Origin: Arcobacter_B sp049472135
Lineage (GTDB): Bacteria > Campylobacterota > Campylobacteria > Campylobacterales > Arcobacteraceae
Direction: 5' to 3'
Assembly (NCBI RefSeq): GCF_049472135.1
Contig: NZ_JBMOVV010000013.1
Coordinates: 1 to 64,000, forward strand
Length of the DNA: 64,000 nucleotides
Part shown: piece by piece, positions 34,739-42,710 of the stretch
How the letters are laid out: each line of letters starts with the position of its first letter
How positions within the stretch are numbered: the stretch's first letter is position 1
Program-made: the position numbers and the translations under genes
The notes under the pieces: generated by a model
Databases searched by the model: none
What the model was told of the DNA's origin: nothing
What the model saw: the letters and a program-made list of their open reading frames with translations, nothing else

Positions 34739-36196
34739 TTACATCTTTATACATACATTTTTAAGTTCAGTATAGAATTCTAAAGAGTGATGACCACCTT
34801 CTCTACCAATACCTGAACCTTTCATACCACCAAATGGTGTTCTTAAATCTCTTAAGAACCATGAGTTAATCCAAACAATTCCAGAATCAATTTGAGAAGC
34901 TACTCTATGGGCTTTATCTAAATTTTCAGTAAATACTGTAGATGCTAATCCATAATCAGTATCATTTGCCATTTTGATTACTTCTTCCTCTGTATCAAAA
35001 GGTGCAATATGACAACAAGGTCCAAATACTTCTTGTTTTACAACAGTTGCATCTTCAGAAAGTCCAGTCCAAATAGTAGGCTCAACAAAGAATCCATTTG
35101 CTAATTCACCGTCCATTTTAGGAGCACCTCCACCTAAAATTACATTTGCACCCTCTTTTTTAGCTATATCATAAAACTCTAATACCTTATCTCTATGAGC
35201 AGCACTTACAACTGGTCCCATATCAACTGACTCGTCATTATGAATTCCAAGTTTTAATTTTGAAGCTGATTCTTTTAATCTTGATACAAACTCATCAAAG
35301 ATTGGTCTTTGAACATAAACTCTTTCCGTTCCAAGACACACTTGTCCAGAGTTAGCAAAACATGATCTTGTTGTTTCATGGATTGCCTTATCCATATCAC
35401 AATCAGCAAAAATAATTGCAGGGTTTTTACCACCTAACTCTAAAGATACATCCCTTACTCCTTGTGAGCAAGCTTTCATAATCATTTCACCAGTTTTAGT
35501 CTCTCCTGTAAATGTTAATGCATCTACGTCTTTATGAGCTGTTAGTAAATTTCCTGTTATTGAACCTTTACCTTGAACAACATTATATGCACCAGAAGGA
35601 ACACCTACTTTAGACATTACTTCACCTAGTAAAGAAGTTGTTGTTGGAGTTACTTGAGAAGGTTTAACTACTACTGTGTTTCCACAAGCCATTGCAGGAC
35701 CTACTTTCCAAGTCATAAGAAGTAAAGGTAGATTCCATGGAGAAATAACTCCAATAACTCCTTTTGGTTTTCTCATTGAGTAATTAAGCATTTTTCTACC
35801 ATCAGGAGTATCTGCTCTATATGCCTCATCTGCATAAGATTTCATAGTATCTGCAAATACTTTGAAGTTTGCAGCTCCTCTTGGAATATCAATATGTCTT
35901 GCAATTGAGTATGGCTTACCTGTATCTAAACACTCAGCTTCTAAAAAATCATCAAATCTTCTATCAATCTCATTTGCAATTTCATACATCATGGCAATTC
36001 TATCATTTAACTTCATTTGCCCCCATTCACCAGTTAAAGCTGCTTTTGCTGCTGCAACTGCTGCGTTTACTTCTTCTTCTCTTCCAAGAGCTACTTTTGA
36101 TAGAAGTTGTCCATTCATTGGGTTAATATTGTCAAAAAACTCCCCACAAGCTGAATCTAAAAACTGTCCATTAATATAGTGTTGTACTTTATTCAT
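34739..36196 (-). CDS. dmpC: 2-hydroxymuconic semialdehyde dehydrogenase (DmpC-like)
   Basis: A 485-aa aldehyde dehydrogenase oxidising 2-hydroxymuconic semialdehyde to 2-hydroxymuconate with NAD. Catalytic motifs: VISPWNLPLLLMTWKVGPA, the general base in LELGGKNPAI and the nucleophile in FANSGQVCLGTERV. The end WFLRDLRTPFGGMKGSG is typical of the HMSD subgroup. Presence of this gene with tautomerase and decarboxylase gives the complete oxalocrotonate branch. It overlaps the preceding HbpS-like gene by 8 bases. Confidence 0.94.
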   Translation of the reverse strand: MNKVQHYINGQFLDSACGEFFDNINPMNGQLLSKVALGREEEVNAAVAAAKAALTGEWGQMKLNDRIAMMYEIANEIDRRFDDFLEAECLDTGKPYSIARHIDIPRGAANFKVFADTMKSYADEAYRADTPDGRKMLNYSMRKPKGVIGVISPWNLPLLLMTWKVGPAMACGNTVVVKPSQVTPTTTSLLGEVMSKVGVPSGAYNVVQGKGSITGNLLTAHKDVDALTFTGETKTGEMIMKACSQGVRDVSLELGGKNPAIIFADCDMDKAIHETTRSCFANSGQVCLGTERVYVQRPIFDEFVSRLKESASKLKLGIHNDESVDMGPVVSAAHRDKVLEFYDIAKKEGANVILGGGAPKMDGELANGFFVEPTIWTGLSEDATVVKQEVFGPCCHIAPFDTEEEVIKMANDTDYGLASTVFTENLDKAHRVASQIDSGIVWINSWFLRDLRTPFGGMKGSGIGREGGHHSLEFYTELKNVCIKM

Positions 36197-36617
36197 TATT
36201 TAATCCTAATCTTTCTATTGCATATTTTGCACAAATAATATCTTCTTGTTCTGTTCCACCTGAAACTCCTATAGCTCCTACTTTTTCTTTATCTTCAAAG
36301 ATAGTAAGACCACCACCAAAAGGTATTAACCTTGCTCTATTAGAAAAGCCTTGTTCTAAATGAGGTTCATTTTTAAAAATTTCAGTCCAAGTATTTGAGT
36401 CAAACCCAAAACTTGCACTAGTATAAGCTTTGTCTTTTGCTATTTGACTTGAATGGATAAATGAATCATCCATTCTTATAAATGCAAGTTCTAGTCCTTT
36501 TGAATCAGTTACACTTACATTTATTTTTATTTTTAACTCTTCTGCTTTTTGTACACTCAATTCACAAAGTTTTAAAGCTGTTTTACTTGTTAAATCTTTT
36601 GATACTTTAGTTAACAT
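36189..36617 (-). CDS. GlcG/HbpS (DUF336) family protein
   Basis: 142 aa. The pattern LKINVSVTDSKGLELAFIRMDDSF, then SIQIAKDKAYTSASF-like spacing and IPFGGGLTIF with GAIGVSGGTEQED, is the GlcG/HbpS fold. Some members bind haem; others occur in catabolic operons without known function. It sits between catechol 2,3-dioxygenase and the semialdehyde dehydrogenase, overlapping the latter by 8 bases. A helper role for the oxygen-sensitive dioxygenase is possible but untested. Confidence 0.8.
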   Translation of the reverse strand: MLTKVSKDLTSKTALKLCELSVQKAEELKIKINVSVTDSKGLELAFIRMDDSFIHSSQIAKDKAYTSASFGFDSNTWTEIFKNEPHLEQGFSNRARLIPFGGGLTIFEDKEKVGAIGVSGGTEQEDIICAKYAIERLGLNNE

Positions 36618-36625
36618 AATAAATC

Positions 36626-37576
36626 CTATGTATATACATTTGTAAATGATTCAACTGGTTGGTTCGTATGATAGAAAATCCCTTTCCATAAGCTTTCTTC
36701 ATACCATGTAATAGGTGGCATATCAGGTTGAACCAAATATCCTAAACCTGCAAATGTTTCATTTCTATTTCCAGATGGGTCAAAGAAATAAATAGTATTT
36801 CCTCTTGTGATACCATGTCTTTGTGGTGTAACATCTACTTTTACATTATTTTTAGACATAATGTCTGCTGCTTTTAAAATATCTCCCCAATCATCTAAGA
36901 AGAAAGCAAAATGGTGTAATCCCATTTCAGGACCTCCAACAAACGCTAAATCATGTGGTGTAGTACTTCTTGCAAGCCAAGTTGCAGCTTGAATATCTCT
37001 ATTAGGCCCTACAACTACTTGTTCTGTTAATTTAAAACTTAATACATCTACACAAAACTTAGTATTCTCAGCAACTTTATTAATTCCTTTTTCAGGATTT
37101 AACTCACACATTAATAAAGCGTGGTCTAACCAATGAGCTCCAACTCCTGTAAGACCATCTGGCCATGGATCTGGATTTTCAGTACCAACATCTTTTCCAA
37201 CAAACTCTTTTTGAGCAAATAGGAACATTTCATGTCCTGATGGTAAATTAAACTTAATTCCTCTTCCACAGAAAAGTTCTTCACCCTCTTTTACATCTTG
37301 AACTTCAATTCCATAATCTAAGATTTTTTGTTTTAATACATCTAAATCAGAATCATTAACTACTTTGTAAGCAATATTAATAAATCCTGCTTCATTTGCA
37401 GGTGTTAATACTAATGAGTACTTATCCCATTCATCCCAACATTTAAGATAAACATTTCCTTTCTCATCTGTATGAGTAACTCTTAAATCCATTACTTTCG
37501 TATAGTGTCTTAAAGCTTCATCCATATCAATTACTTTGATATGAATATGTCCAATTCTCATAATCCCTTGATCCAT
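36626..37576 (-). CDS. dmpB: catechol 2,3-dioxygenase (extradiol, type I)
   Basis: The ring-cleaving enzyme converting catechol to 2-hydroxymuconic semialdehyde. 316 aa, two-domain vicinal-oxygen-chelate fold. The Fe(II) ligands are visible as H152 (GAHWLDHALLMCE), H221 or H222 (MGLHHFAFFL) and E273 (SGNRNETFAG), matching the His-His-Glu triad of XylE/DmpB. AAAAGGAG precedes the ATG. It follows the ferredoxin gene, which in other operons (xylT, dmpQ) re-reduces the iron of inactivated enzyme. Confidence 0.95.
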   Translation of the reverse strand: MDQGIMRIGHIHIKVIDMDEALRHYTKVMDLRVTHTDEKGNVYLKCWDEWDKYSLVLTPANEAGFINIAYKVVNDSDLDVLKQKILDYGIEVQDVKEGEELFCGRGIKFNLPSGHEMFLFAQKEFVGKDVGTENPDPWPDGLTGVGAHWLDHALLMCELNPEKGINKVAENTKFCVDVLSFKLTEQVVVGPNRDIQAATWLARSTTPHDLAFVGGPEMGLHHFAFFLDDWGDILKAADIMSKNNVKVDVTPQRHGITRGNTIYFFDPSGNRNETFAGLGYLVQPDMPPITWYEESLWKGIFYHTNQPVESFTNVYT

Positions 37577-37594
37577 ACTAACTCCTTTTTTAAA

Positions 37595-37927
37595 TTAAAC
37601 TAGTCCAAATTTTTTGTCTTCTGTTTTTTTGCATTTCACTTTTCCAATAAACTCAAAATCTATATCTGTTTGAGGGTAAGCTCTACATGCTAAAACATAA
37701 CCTTGTTCTCTCTCAGTTTGAGTAATGTGTTTTTCACTCATATGTGAAGTTTCTACATCACCTTTTAAAATTTTAATTTTACAAACACCACATCCTCCAC
37801 CATGACAACCATTTGGTGCAATCTCTATTCCACCTTTTGCCATTGAGTTTAAAATGTGTTCTGTTCTATTTGCATTTACACTATTATCAAGTCCAAGCAT
37901 TTTTAATTGAAATATTGAACCATTCAT
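37595..37927 (-). CDS. dmpQ: plant-type [2Fe-2S] ferredoxin (XylT/DmpQ-like)
   Basis: A 110-aa ferredoxin with the chloroplast-type cluster ligands C41, C46, C49 and C81 (CHGGGCGVC, later VLACRAYP). In related operons this protein reactivates catechol 2,3-dioxygenase by reducing its iron. I take the ATG at 37927, which has AAAGGA six bases ahead and gives a conserved start MNGSIFQLKMLG; the longer in-frame reading to 38077 would run through the promoter and terminator. It is the first gene of the meta-cleavage operon. Confidence 0.9.
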   Translation of the reverse strand: MNGSIFQLKMLGLDNSVNANRTEHILNSMAKGGIEIAPNGCHGGGCGVCKIKILKGDVETSHMSEKHITQTEREQGYVLACRAYPQTDIDFEFIGKVKCKKTEDKKFGLV

Positions 37928-37981
37928 TGTTAATCCTTTGTAACATACAAACAACTTGTTATTTGTATTTTTACTATTTGA

Positions 37982-38024
37982 ACTATACTTGAAAAAATTC
38001 GCAGAAAAATCGCAGAAAATCGCT
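37982..38024 (-). promoter_or_regulatory. operator (three half-sites) and -10 of the meta-cleavage operon
   Basis: Minus-strand order: GCGA at 38023-38020, TGCGA at 38014-38010 and TGCGA at 38003-37999, at 10- and 11-bp steps, then an 11-base spacer and TATAGT (37987-37982). The -10 is about 55 bases before the ferredoxin ATG. A second promoter is needed here because a terminator closes the hydroxylase operon just upstream. Confidence 0.72.
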
Positions 38025-38052
38025 TTTTTTAAAAAACTTTTAAAAATAAAAA

Positions 38053-38074
38053 AAGGCCCGCATTTGCAGGCCTT
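38053..38074 (-). terminator. intrinsic terminator after the phenol hydroxylase operon
   Basis: AAGGCC/GGCCTT with an inner GCA/TGC pair, followed on the minus strand by a run of T. It is one of the few GC-rich stems in the region, lies 12 bases after the dmpP stop, and splits the catabolic genes into two transcripts. Confidence 0.88.
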
Positions 38075-38086
38075 CAAGGTAAAAAA

Positions 38087-39145
38087 TTAGATAGATTTAA
38101 ATAGTGGTGAACGCTGATTTTCAGCATTTAAATCAGCTTTTGAGAAAAACTTTTCAGTATAAATATCTTTTTCAAAAAGTCTTCCTCTCATAAGTGTTGT
38201 AATACAAGCATCTATCATAGGTGGAGGACCACAAAGATAAGCTTTTTTGCCTGAAAAGTCATTTTCAAAAACTTCTTTTGCAGCATCATTTACAAAACCT
38301 TTTCTTCCTTCCCATGAAGGAGTATCTTCATCAGATAAAACAGGTACATAAGTAAAGTTCTCATACTTTTGTTCTAAATCTCTAAATAAATCAGCATAAT
38401 ATAATTCTTCTTCATTTCTAGCTCCATGGAAAAGTGTTATTTCTTGTTTGCTTCCATTCTCAAGTTGCTCTAAAATCATAGATTTTGGACTTGAAAGACC
38501 AGAACCTCCTGCAAAGAAAATCATAGGTTTATTTGCAGATTCTCTTACAAAGAATCTTCCATATGGCCCTGATATTTTCCTTCTAGCACCAACTTTTACA
38601 TTTTTATGAATCCAAGGAGTTGCTTCTCCATCTGGAACTAAAGAGACATTTAACTCTACAATTTTTTTATCATTTGAAGAGTTACATAAAGAAAATGCTC
38701 TTGGTTCATCAAAGCCTGGTACATGATACTGTACATATTGCCCTGCTTGAAAATCAATCTCTTCATCTAATTCTATATAAATACCTTTGATTCTAGGTGT
38801 TAAATCTTTCACCTCAACAACTGTTCCCATAAAATCTTTTACTGGAATTGATTTAGCATCTGGATCTTCATCAACATCAGCTTCAATTACACAATCTTCC
38901 ATTAGTGTAGCAGTACAAGCAAGACATTTTCCCTCATCTTTTTCCATATCCATAAGGGCAAAAGGAGAGGCTGCACCATAGTCAACCTCACCTTCTAAAA
39001 CTTCTATCTTACAAGTACCACATAAACCATGAGAACACGCATGAGGAATATATACTCCCTGTCTTAAAGCAGCATCAAGAATAGTTTGACCATCTTGAAC
39101 TTCTACTATATCTCCTGTTGGTTCTATTTCTACTTGATAACTCAC
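38087..39145 (-). CDS. dmpP: phenol hydroxylase reductase component (DmpP-like)
   Basis: The electron-transfer subunit passing electrons from NADH through FAD and a [2Fe-2S] cluster to the oxygenase. 352 aa: N-terminal ferredoxin domain with C37, C42, C45 and C77 (CSHGLCGTC, CLAC), FAD-binding RAFSLCNSS, and NAD-binding GGSGLSSPKSMI with the C-terminal YLCGPPPMIDAC. The GTG start overlaps the TGA of dmpO by two bases, showing tight coupling. Confidence 0.95.
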   Translation of the reverse strand: MSYQVEIEPTGDIVEVQDGQTILDAALRQGVYIPHACSHGLCGTCKIEVLEGEVDYGAASPFALMDMEKDEGKCLACTATLMEDCVIEADVDEDPDAKSIPVKDFMGTVVEVKDLTPRIKGIYIELDEEIDFQAGQYVQYHVPGFDEPRAFSLCNSSNDKKIVELNVSLVPDGEATPWIHKNVKVGARRKISGPYGRFFVRESANKPMIFFAGGSGLSSPKSMILEQLENGSKQEITLFHGARNEEELYYADLFRDLEQKYENFTYVPVLSDEDTPSWEGRKGFVNDAAKEVFENDFSGKKAYLCGPPPMIDACITTLMRGRLFEKDIYTEKFFSKADLNAENQRSPLFKSI

Positions 39146-39504
39146 ATTCCTACTCCGTTAATTCCTGTAAGATTTGGTGTTTCAAATCTTACTAATGATT
39201 TATGGTCTATTCCATTATCTTCAAGTGATTTCTCAAAATCAGGAGTAAACTCTTCACCGTTTAATCTCCAAATAACAGAATCATCCCAAACTACTTTTTC
39301 AAAATCTGGATGGTCTTTATAACAACCTGGCATTACTTCATGCACTAATGCCTTAAAAGGCATTTGTGGTGGCAAAGGGAAAGCCATTGCTGAGTTTATT
39401 AACTTATGTTTATCCCAACCTACATATACAAGTTGATTACCATGAAACTTATCTACACTATCCATCATAATTACTGGATATTCACCTTTTGCTTGAATTG
39501 CCAT
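39142..39504 (-). CDS. dmpO: phenol hydroxylase subunit DmpO
   Basis: The small gamma-type subunit of the multicomponent phenol hydroxylase. With the ATG at 39504 (GGAAAGGAG ahead, TAATG overlap with dmpN) it has 120 aa and starts MAIQAKGEYPVIMMDSVDKF. The segment AMAFPLPPQMPFKALVHEVM is characteristic of the family. A longer reading to 39531 lies inside dmpN. Confidence 0.9.
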   Translation of the reverse strand: MAIQAKGEYPVIMMDSVDKFHGNQLVYVGWDKHKLINSAMAFPLPPQMPFKALVHEVMPGCYKDHPDFEKVVWDDSVIWRLNGEEFTPDFEKSLEDNGIDHKSLVRFETPNLTGINGVGM

Positions 39505-41024
39505 TATGCTTCTCCTTTCCATTCTTTCCACATTTTTTCATCTTGAGAACCTACATAATCAAGATTGTCTTGTCCAAACTCAACTTTATACCATTTAAGA
39601 ACTTCTGGAAGTGTAGCACCACCACAGTTTCCTTGGAAAATTTGATGAACTGGTAACCATGATTGAACATATTTCTCAGGTTCATTTTCAAAGATATCTT
39701 TACAATGATCTGAACAGAAATGGAATCTCTCACCATTGTACATAGTATCTCTATATGCAATTTGTGTTGGCTCACCCTTTTCAACTTCTGTTGCTAACAT
39801 TGGTAATTGACAAGTTTGACATAACTGAGGAAGCATTTCAGAATAGTATCTTTTACCCTCTTTTTCCAACTTATCCCAATGTTCATATACTGGTCTATAG
39901 TATTTATCAAAAGTTTCTGGATACTTTTGGCTTAACCAGTCCATCTTTTTCTCATCTGGAATCCAAGTATGGAAAGGAGCTGCTGCGTTATGAGTATATA
40001 ATGTCATCCAAACTTGATGAGAAATATGCTCTTTTTCAGCTTTTATTGTTGCTGCACAATCTGGAACTGTTATTCCATATCTTTCTAAGTCTTTAAATAA
40101 TGCAACTGTATTTTGCTCAAAGTATAACTCCCAAGCTTCTTTCCATGATTGAGGTGATTCAGGTAACATATAATCCATCATTGCAGATACTAGTCCTAAA
40201 ACTTTATATCCTCTCCAAGTCCACTTATCAATCCACTTTTGAACAATAGGAACATTTGCTGGATCTTGCTCTAATAAGAACTTAATAGCTTGTAAACCTA
40301 AAGTCATATGTCTTGCCTCATCACTTTGAGCTGAGAAACCAAATGTTACTGTTGCCATATCTCCATTAAATGCTGCACCACTCATAAATGGTACAAATAA
40401 AAGATTTGTTAATACATACTCAAAAGAGAATCCAATAGCAATAATAAACTCAAAAGGTCCTGCTGCTCTTGCATCATCAAAGAATGATTTTGGAACTGAT
40501 AAGTACCATACTTTATCATGCCAATGTGCCCACTCAGAAAAACCATTAAAGTATTTGTTATAGTGACTTAATGTATGAATTTGTGTTTGAACGTGTCTTA
40601 ACTCATCAATTGCTTGCATTTGACATGCAACTCTTGGACCATCACCTCTAAAAGCTCTTGCAATGTTTGCAAAACCTCTATGAGCTTGGTATTCTAAAGG
40701 AGAAACCCCTGTTAAAAATAGCTTTAATGCAGATACATATCTTGCATCTGTGATATTTTTTTGTCCATTATTTTGAGCAAAAGCATCAATGATTGCATAT
40801 AGTTTTTTATCTTTTTCACCTTGGTATTTCCAGTAAGCATCCATTGTCATTCTAAATGGATCTTCCCAAGCTTCCCAATCATGAATTTTTATACCTTCAA
40901 ACTTATCTTCAGGAAAAACATCATCCATATCTTGATATGTAGTTTCCCAACCAAGTCTCGTCATATACTTATATTTGTCCTTCATATTTAGACGTTTTTT
41001 TCTTTTTTGTGTACTCATAGTCAT
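39504..41024 (-). CDS. dmpN: phenol hydroxylase large (alpha) oxygenase subunit (DmpN-like)
   Basis: The catalytic subunit hydroxylating phenol (and probably cresols) to catechols. 506 aa. The diiron ligands are visible: E111 (PLEYQAHRG), E141 and H144 (DELRH), E202 (FEYVLTN), and E236 and H239 (DEARH), the six-residue set of bacterial multicomponent monooxygenases. The C-terminal CQTC and FCSDHC motifs form the YHS-type metal site typical of phenol hydroxylase alpha subunits. AGGAG precedes the ATG. Toluene monooxygenases are related, but the six-gene order fits phenol hydroxylase. Confidence 0.95.
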   Translation of the reverse strand: MTMSTQKRKKRLNMKDKYKYMTRLGWETTYQDMDDVFPEDKFEGIKIHDWEAWEDPFRMTMDAYWKYQGEKDKKLYAIIDAFAQNNGQKNITDARYVSALKLFLTGVSPLEYQAHRGFANIARAFRGDGPRVACQMQAIDELRHVQTQIHTLSHYNKYFNGFSEWAHWHDKVWYLSVPKSFFDDARAAGPFEFIIAIGFSFEYVLTNLLFVPFMSGAAFNGDMATVTFGFSAQSDEARHMTLGLQAIKFLLEQDPANVPIVQKWIDKWTWRGYKVLGLVSAMMDYMLPESPQSWKEAWELYFEQNTVALFKDLERYGITVPDCAATIKAEKEHISHQVWMTLYTHNAAAPFHTWIPDEKKMDWLSQKYPETFDKYYRPVYEHWDKLEKEGKRYYSEMLPQLCQTCQLPMLATEVEKGEPTQIAYRDTMYNGERFHFCSDHCKDIFENEPEKYVQSWLPVHQIFQGNCGGATLPEVLKWYKVEFGQDNLDYVGSQDEKMWKEWKGEA

Positions 41025-41035
41025 AATATCTTCTC

Positions 41036-41305
41036 CTAATTATCCCAATAAATTGTAAAGTGATCATAATCTTCATCAACATTTCCAGCAAGTGAAATTA
41101 ATACTAATTGTAACTCTTGTGGATCCCAGTCTCTACCTAGTTTATCTGATACTGTTTGAGCATTGATAACCATCTTTTTTTCTGCTGAAATTTTCATCAT
41201 TGCAGGTTGAGGCTCAACCTCAACATTTTCATTATCTTCTTTGATTGCTTCAATAATAGCTCTTGTTTCATCTACTGCTTGAAGTGCTAAAAATACCTTT
41301 GACAT
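41036..41305 (-). CDS. dmpM: phenol hydroxylase effector (coupling) protein DmpM
   Basis: An 89-aa cofactorless regulatory protein that binds the oxygenase and couples electron transfer to hydroxylation. The sequence SKVFLALQAVDETRAIIEAI and the C-terminal EDYDHFTIYWDN match the MmoB/DmpM family. It lies between the beta (dmpL) and alpha (dmpN) genes, the canonical order. Confidence 0.92.
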   Translation of the reverse strand: MSKVFLALQAVDETRAIIEAIKEDNENVEVEPQPAMMKISAEKKMVINAQTVSDKLGRDWDPQELQLVLISLAGNVDEDYDHFTIYWDN

Positions 41306-41317
41306 TTATCTTCTCTC

Positions 41318-42313
41318 CTATAGGTTTAAACCATTTTTATTTAATTTTACTACTAACTCATCTTTAATACTATTTACAGTCTCTTCAGGATTTGAAACTA
41401 GGTTTTTAGCAATAGCAAGTGTTGCATCATAAGCAATATCTATATACTTCGCACACCATTGATTTATAAGCTCTTTATTTTCTTGTGACTCTTGTATTGC
41501 AATTTTTATTGTCATATCAAGCCATCTTTCACACTCTTCATTCCATGATGTAATAAACTCTGTCATCATAGTTTGAGCAGTTCCACCTCTTTGATTTAAT
41601 TCTTGTTCATATTTATTAAATACTAAAGGATGAATAAATCCATCAAATATTACATTTTGAGCAATATGCAATTCAAACCAATCTTCAAGTACAAAACTAT
41701 CTTCCATAGCTTTTCTAAGTGGTTGTAATGACTCATCATTTAACCATCTATCTTTTGCACTATCTAAAATTGAAGGTTCATTTTCACCAAGTAATAATCC
41801 AATTCTTGTAAGATATTGAGCATTACCTAATCTATCTTCAGCATGGAACATATATGCATTTGTAAGTGCAGCACCATAACCTTCTGAACATAATTGAAGG
41901 TTATTCATATTTGCTCCCCACTCATAATGTCTAAGTGGTAAAACATAGTTTAAAATCTCTTGTTTTACATCTTCTGGCATTACTGCTAACATATCTCTTT
42001 TCTCAACAAAAACAAAATTTTGTTCAGCAACTTCTTGTTGTTTTGCTCTTGCCATTACATAAGAAGAGTAGTGATATTGTCTTGGATCTAAAAACTTATA
42101 CCAATCTTCCATCTTTATTTCTGTTTTCTCTTTATCATATAACTCATACTTTGGATTTGCATATGGTCTATAATGAAAATTTTCAACTGGTTGAATATCA
42201 TAAGTTGCTTCTTCATATCTTGAAGCCATCTTACCTTCACCAATTCTTCTTTCCACATGACCAAATGTTTCTCTTTTTGGTTTAATCTCAATACTTTTAA
42301 TATCTAAAGACAT
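41318..42313 (-). CDS. dmpL: phenol hydroxylase beta subunit (DmpL-like)
   Basis: The structural beta subunit of the oxygenase, 331 aa with the ATG at 42313. An AAGGAG lies eight bases before it, and an upstream GTG at 42322 would overlap that site. It is a helical ferritin-like protein without its own diiron ligands. Family segments are LDPRQYHYSSYVMARAKQQE and LPLRHYEWGANMNNLQLCS. Confidence 0.93.
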   Translation of the reverse strand: MSLDIKSIEIKPKRETFGHVERRIGEGKMASRYEEATYDIQPVENFHYRPYANPKYELYDKEKTEIKMEDWYKFLDPRQYHYSSYVMARAKQQEVAEQNFVFVEKRDMLAVMPEDVKQEILNYVLPLRHYEWGANMNNLQLCSEGYGAALTNAYMFHAEDRLGNAQYLTRIGLLLGENEPSILDSAKDRWLNDESLQPLRKAMEDSFVLEDWFELHIAQNVIFDGFIHPLVFNKYEQELNQRGGTAQTMMTEFITSWNEECERWLDMTIKIAIQESQENKELINQWCAKYIDIAYDATLAIAKNLVSNPEETVNSIKDELVVKLNKNGLNL

Positions 42314-42326
42314 ATTCTTCACTCCT

Positions 42327-42575
42327 TTATTTACTTAGTGTTCCAACAACACCATACTGCCACTTATGTTTGTCGTTTTCCACATCAATTTCTTGTTCTT
42401 TAGTTAAATGCTTAACAGCATTTCTCTTACAAAACTCATCGAATTGCTTTTTTGGCAATGCAAGTTCAACATACATACATGGATCACCAATAGAAAAATC
42501 AAACTCAACTAAATCGTTTGGTTTAATATCAGTAACATGTACATATTTTCTTTTAAACGGTGATTCACTAGCCAT
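42327..42575 (-). CDS. dmpK: phenol hydroxylase assembly protein DmpK
   Basis: An 82-aa protein of the DmpK/PhK family, proposed to help insert iron in the oxygenase; it is not part of the mature enzyme. The middle segment FDFSIGDPCMYVELALPKKQ is recognisable. It heads the operon and has a 5' leader of about 35-40 bases from the predicted start. The operator of the two-component system is about 60 bases upstream of the ATG. Confidence 0.88.
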   Translation of the reverse strand: MASESPFKRKYVHVTDIKPNDLVEFDFSIGDPCMYVELALPKKQFDEFCKRNAVKHLTKEQEIDVENDKHKWQYGVVGTLSK

Positions 42576-42616
42576 AACACCAACCTTTTCAATTATGAAT
42601 TTTTAATTCAATTTGA

Positions 42617-42649
42617 ATCTTAATGGAAAAAAATCGCAAAATTATCGCA
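42617..42649 (-). promoter_or_regulatory. operator and -10 of the phenol hydroxylase operon
   Basis: Minus-strand TGCGATAATTTTGCGA (42649-42634), an 11-base spacer, then TAAGAT (42622-42617). No good -35 is seen; the direct repeat takes its place, the arrangement known for PhoB-type activators. The site is also upstream of the divergent kinase gene and could serve autoregulation. Confidence 0.75.
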
Positions 42650-42676
42650 GTTATTATTGAATTTTTTTATTTATGA

Positions 42677-42682
42677 TATAAT
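42677..42682 (+). promoter_or_regulatory. candidate -10 of the kinase/regulator operon
   Basis: TATAAT occurs 28 bases before the kinase ATG. A TTGAAT at 42657-42662 has only a 14-base spacer, so the -35 is uncertain. The divergent operator centred near 42642 would lie at about -45 to -50. Confidence 0.4.
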
Positions 42683-42710
42683 TTTTCAAATTTACAAATA
42701 AGAGCGAAAA

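Noticed and set aside
35862..36179. Overlapping plus-strand frames opposite the semialdehyde dehydrogenase gene
   Set aside because: Antisense shadows produced by codon bias; the minus-strand gene is certain.
37928..38077. N-terminal extension of the ferredoxin by 50 residues
   Set aside because: It would be translated across the operator, the -10 and the dmpP terminator, and the extension is low-complexity Phe/Lys/Asn; the ATG at 37927 has a good ribosome-binding site.
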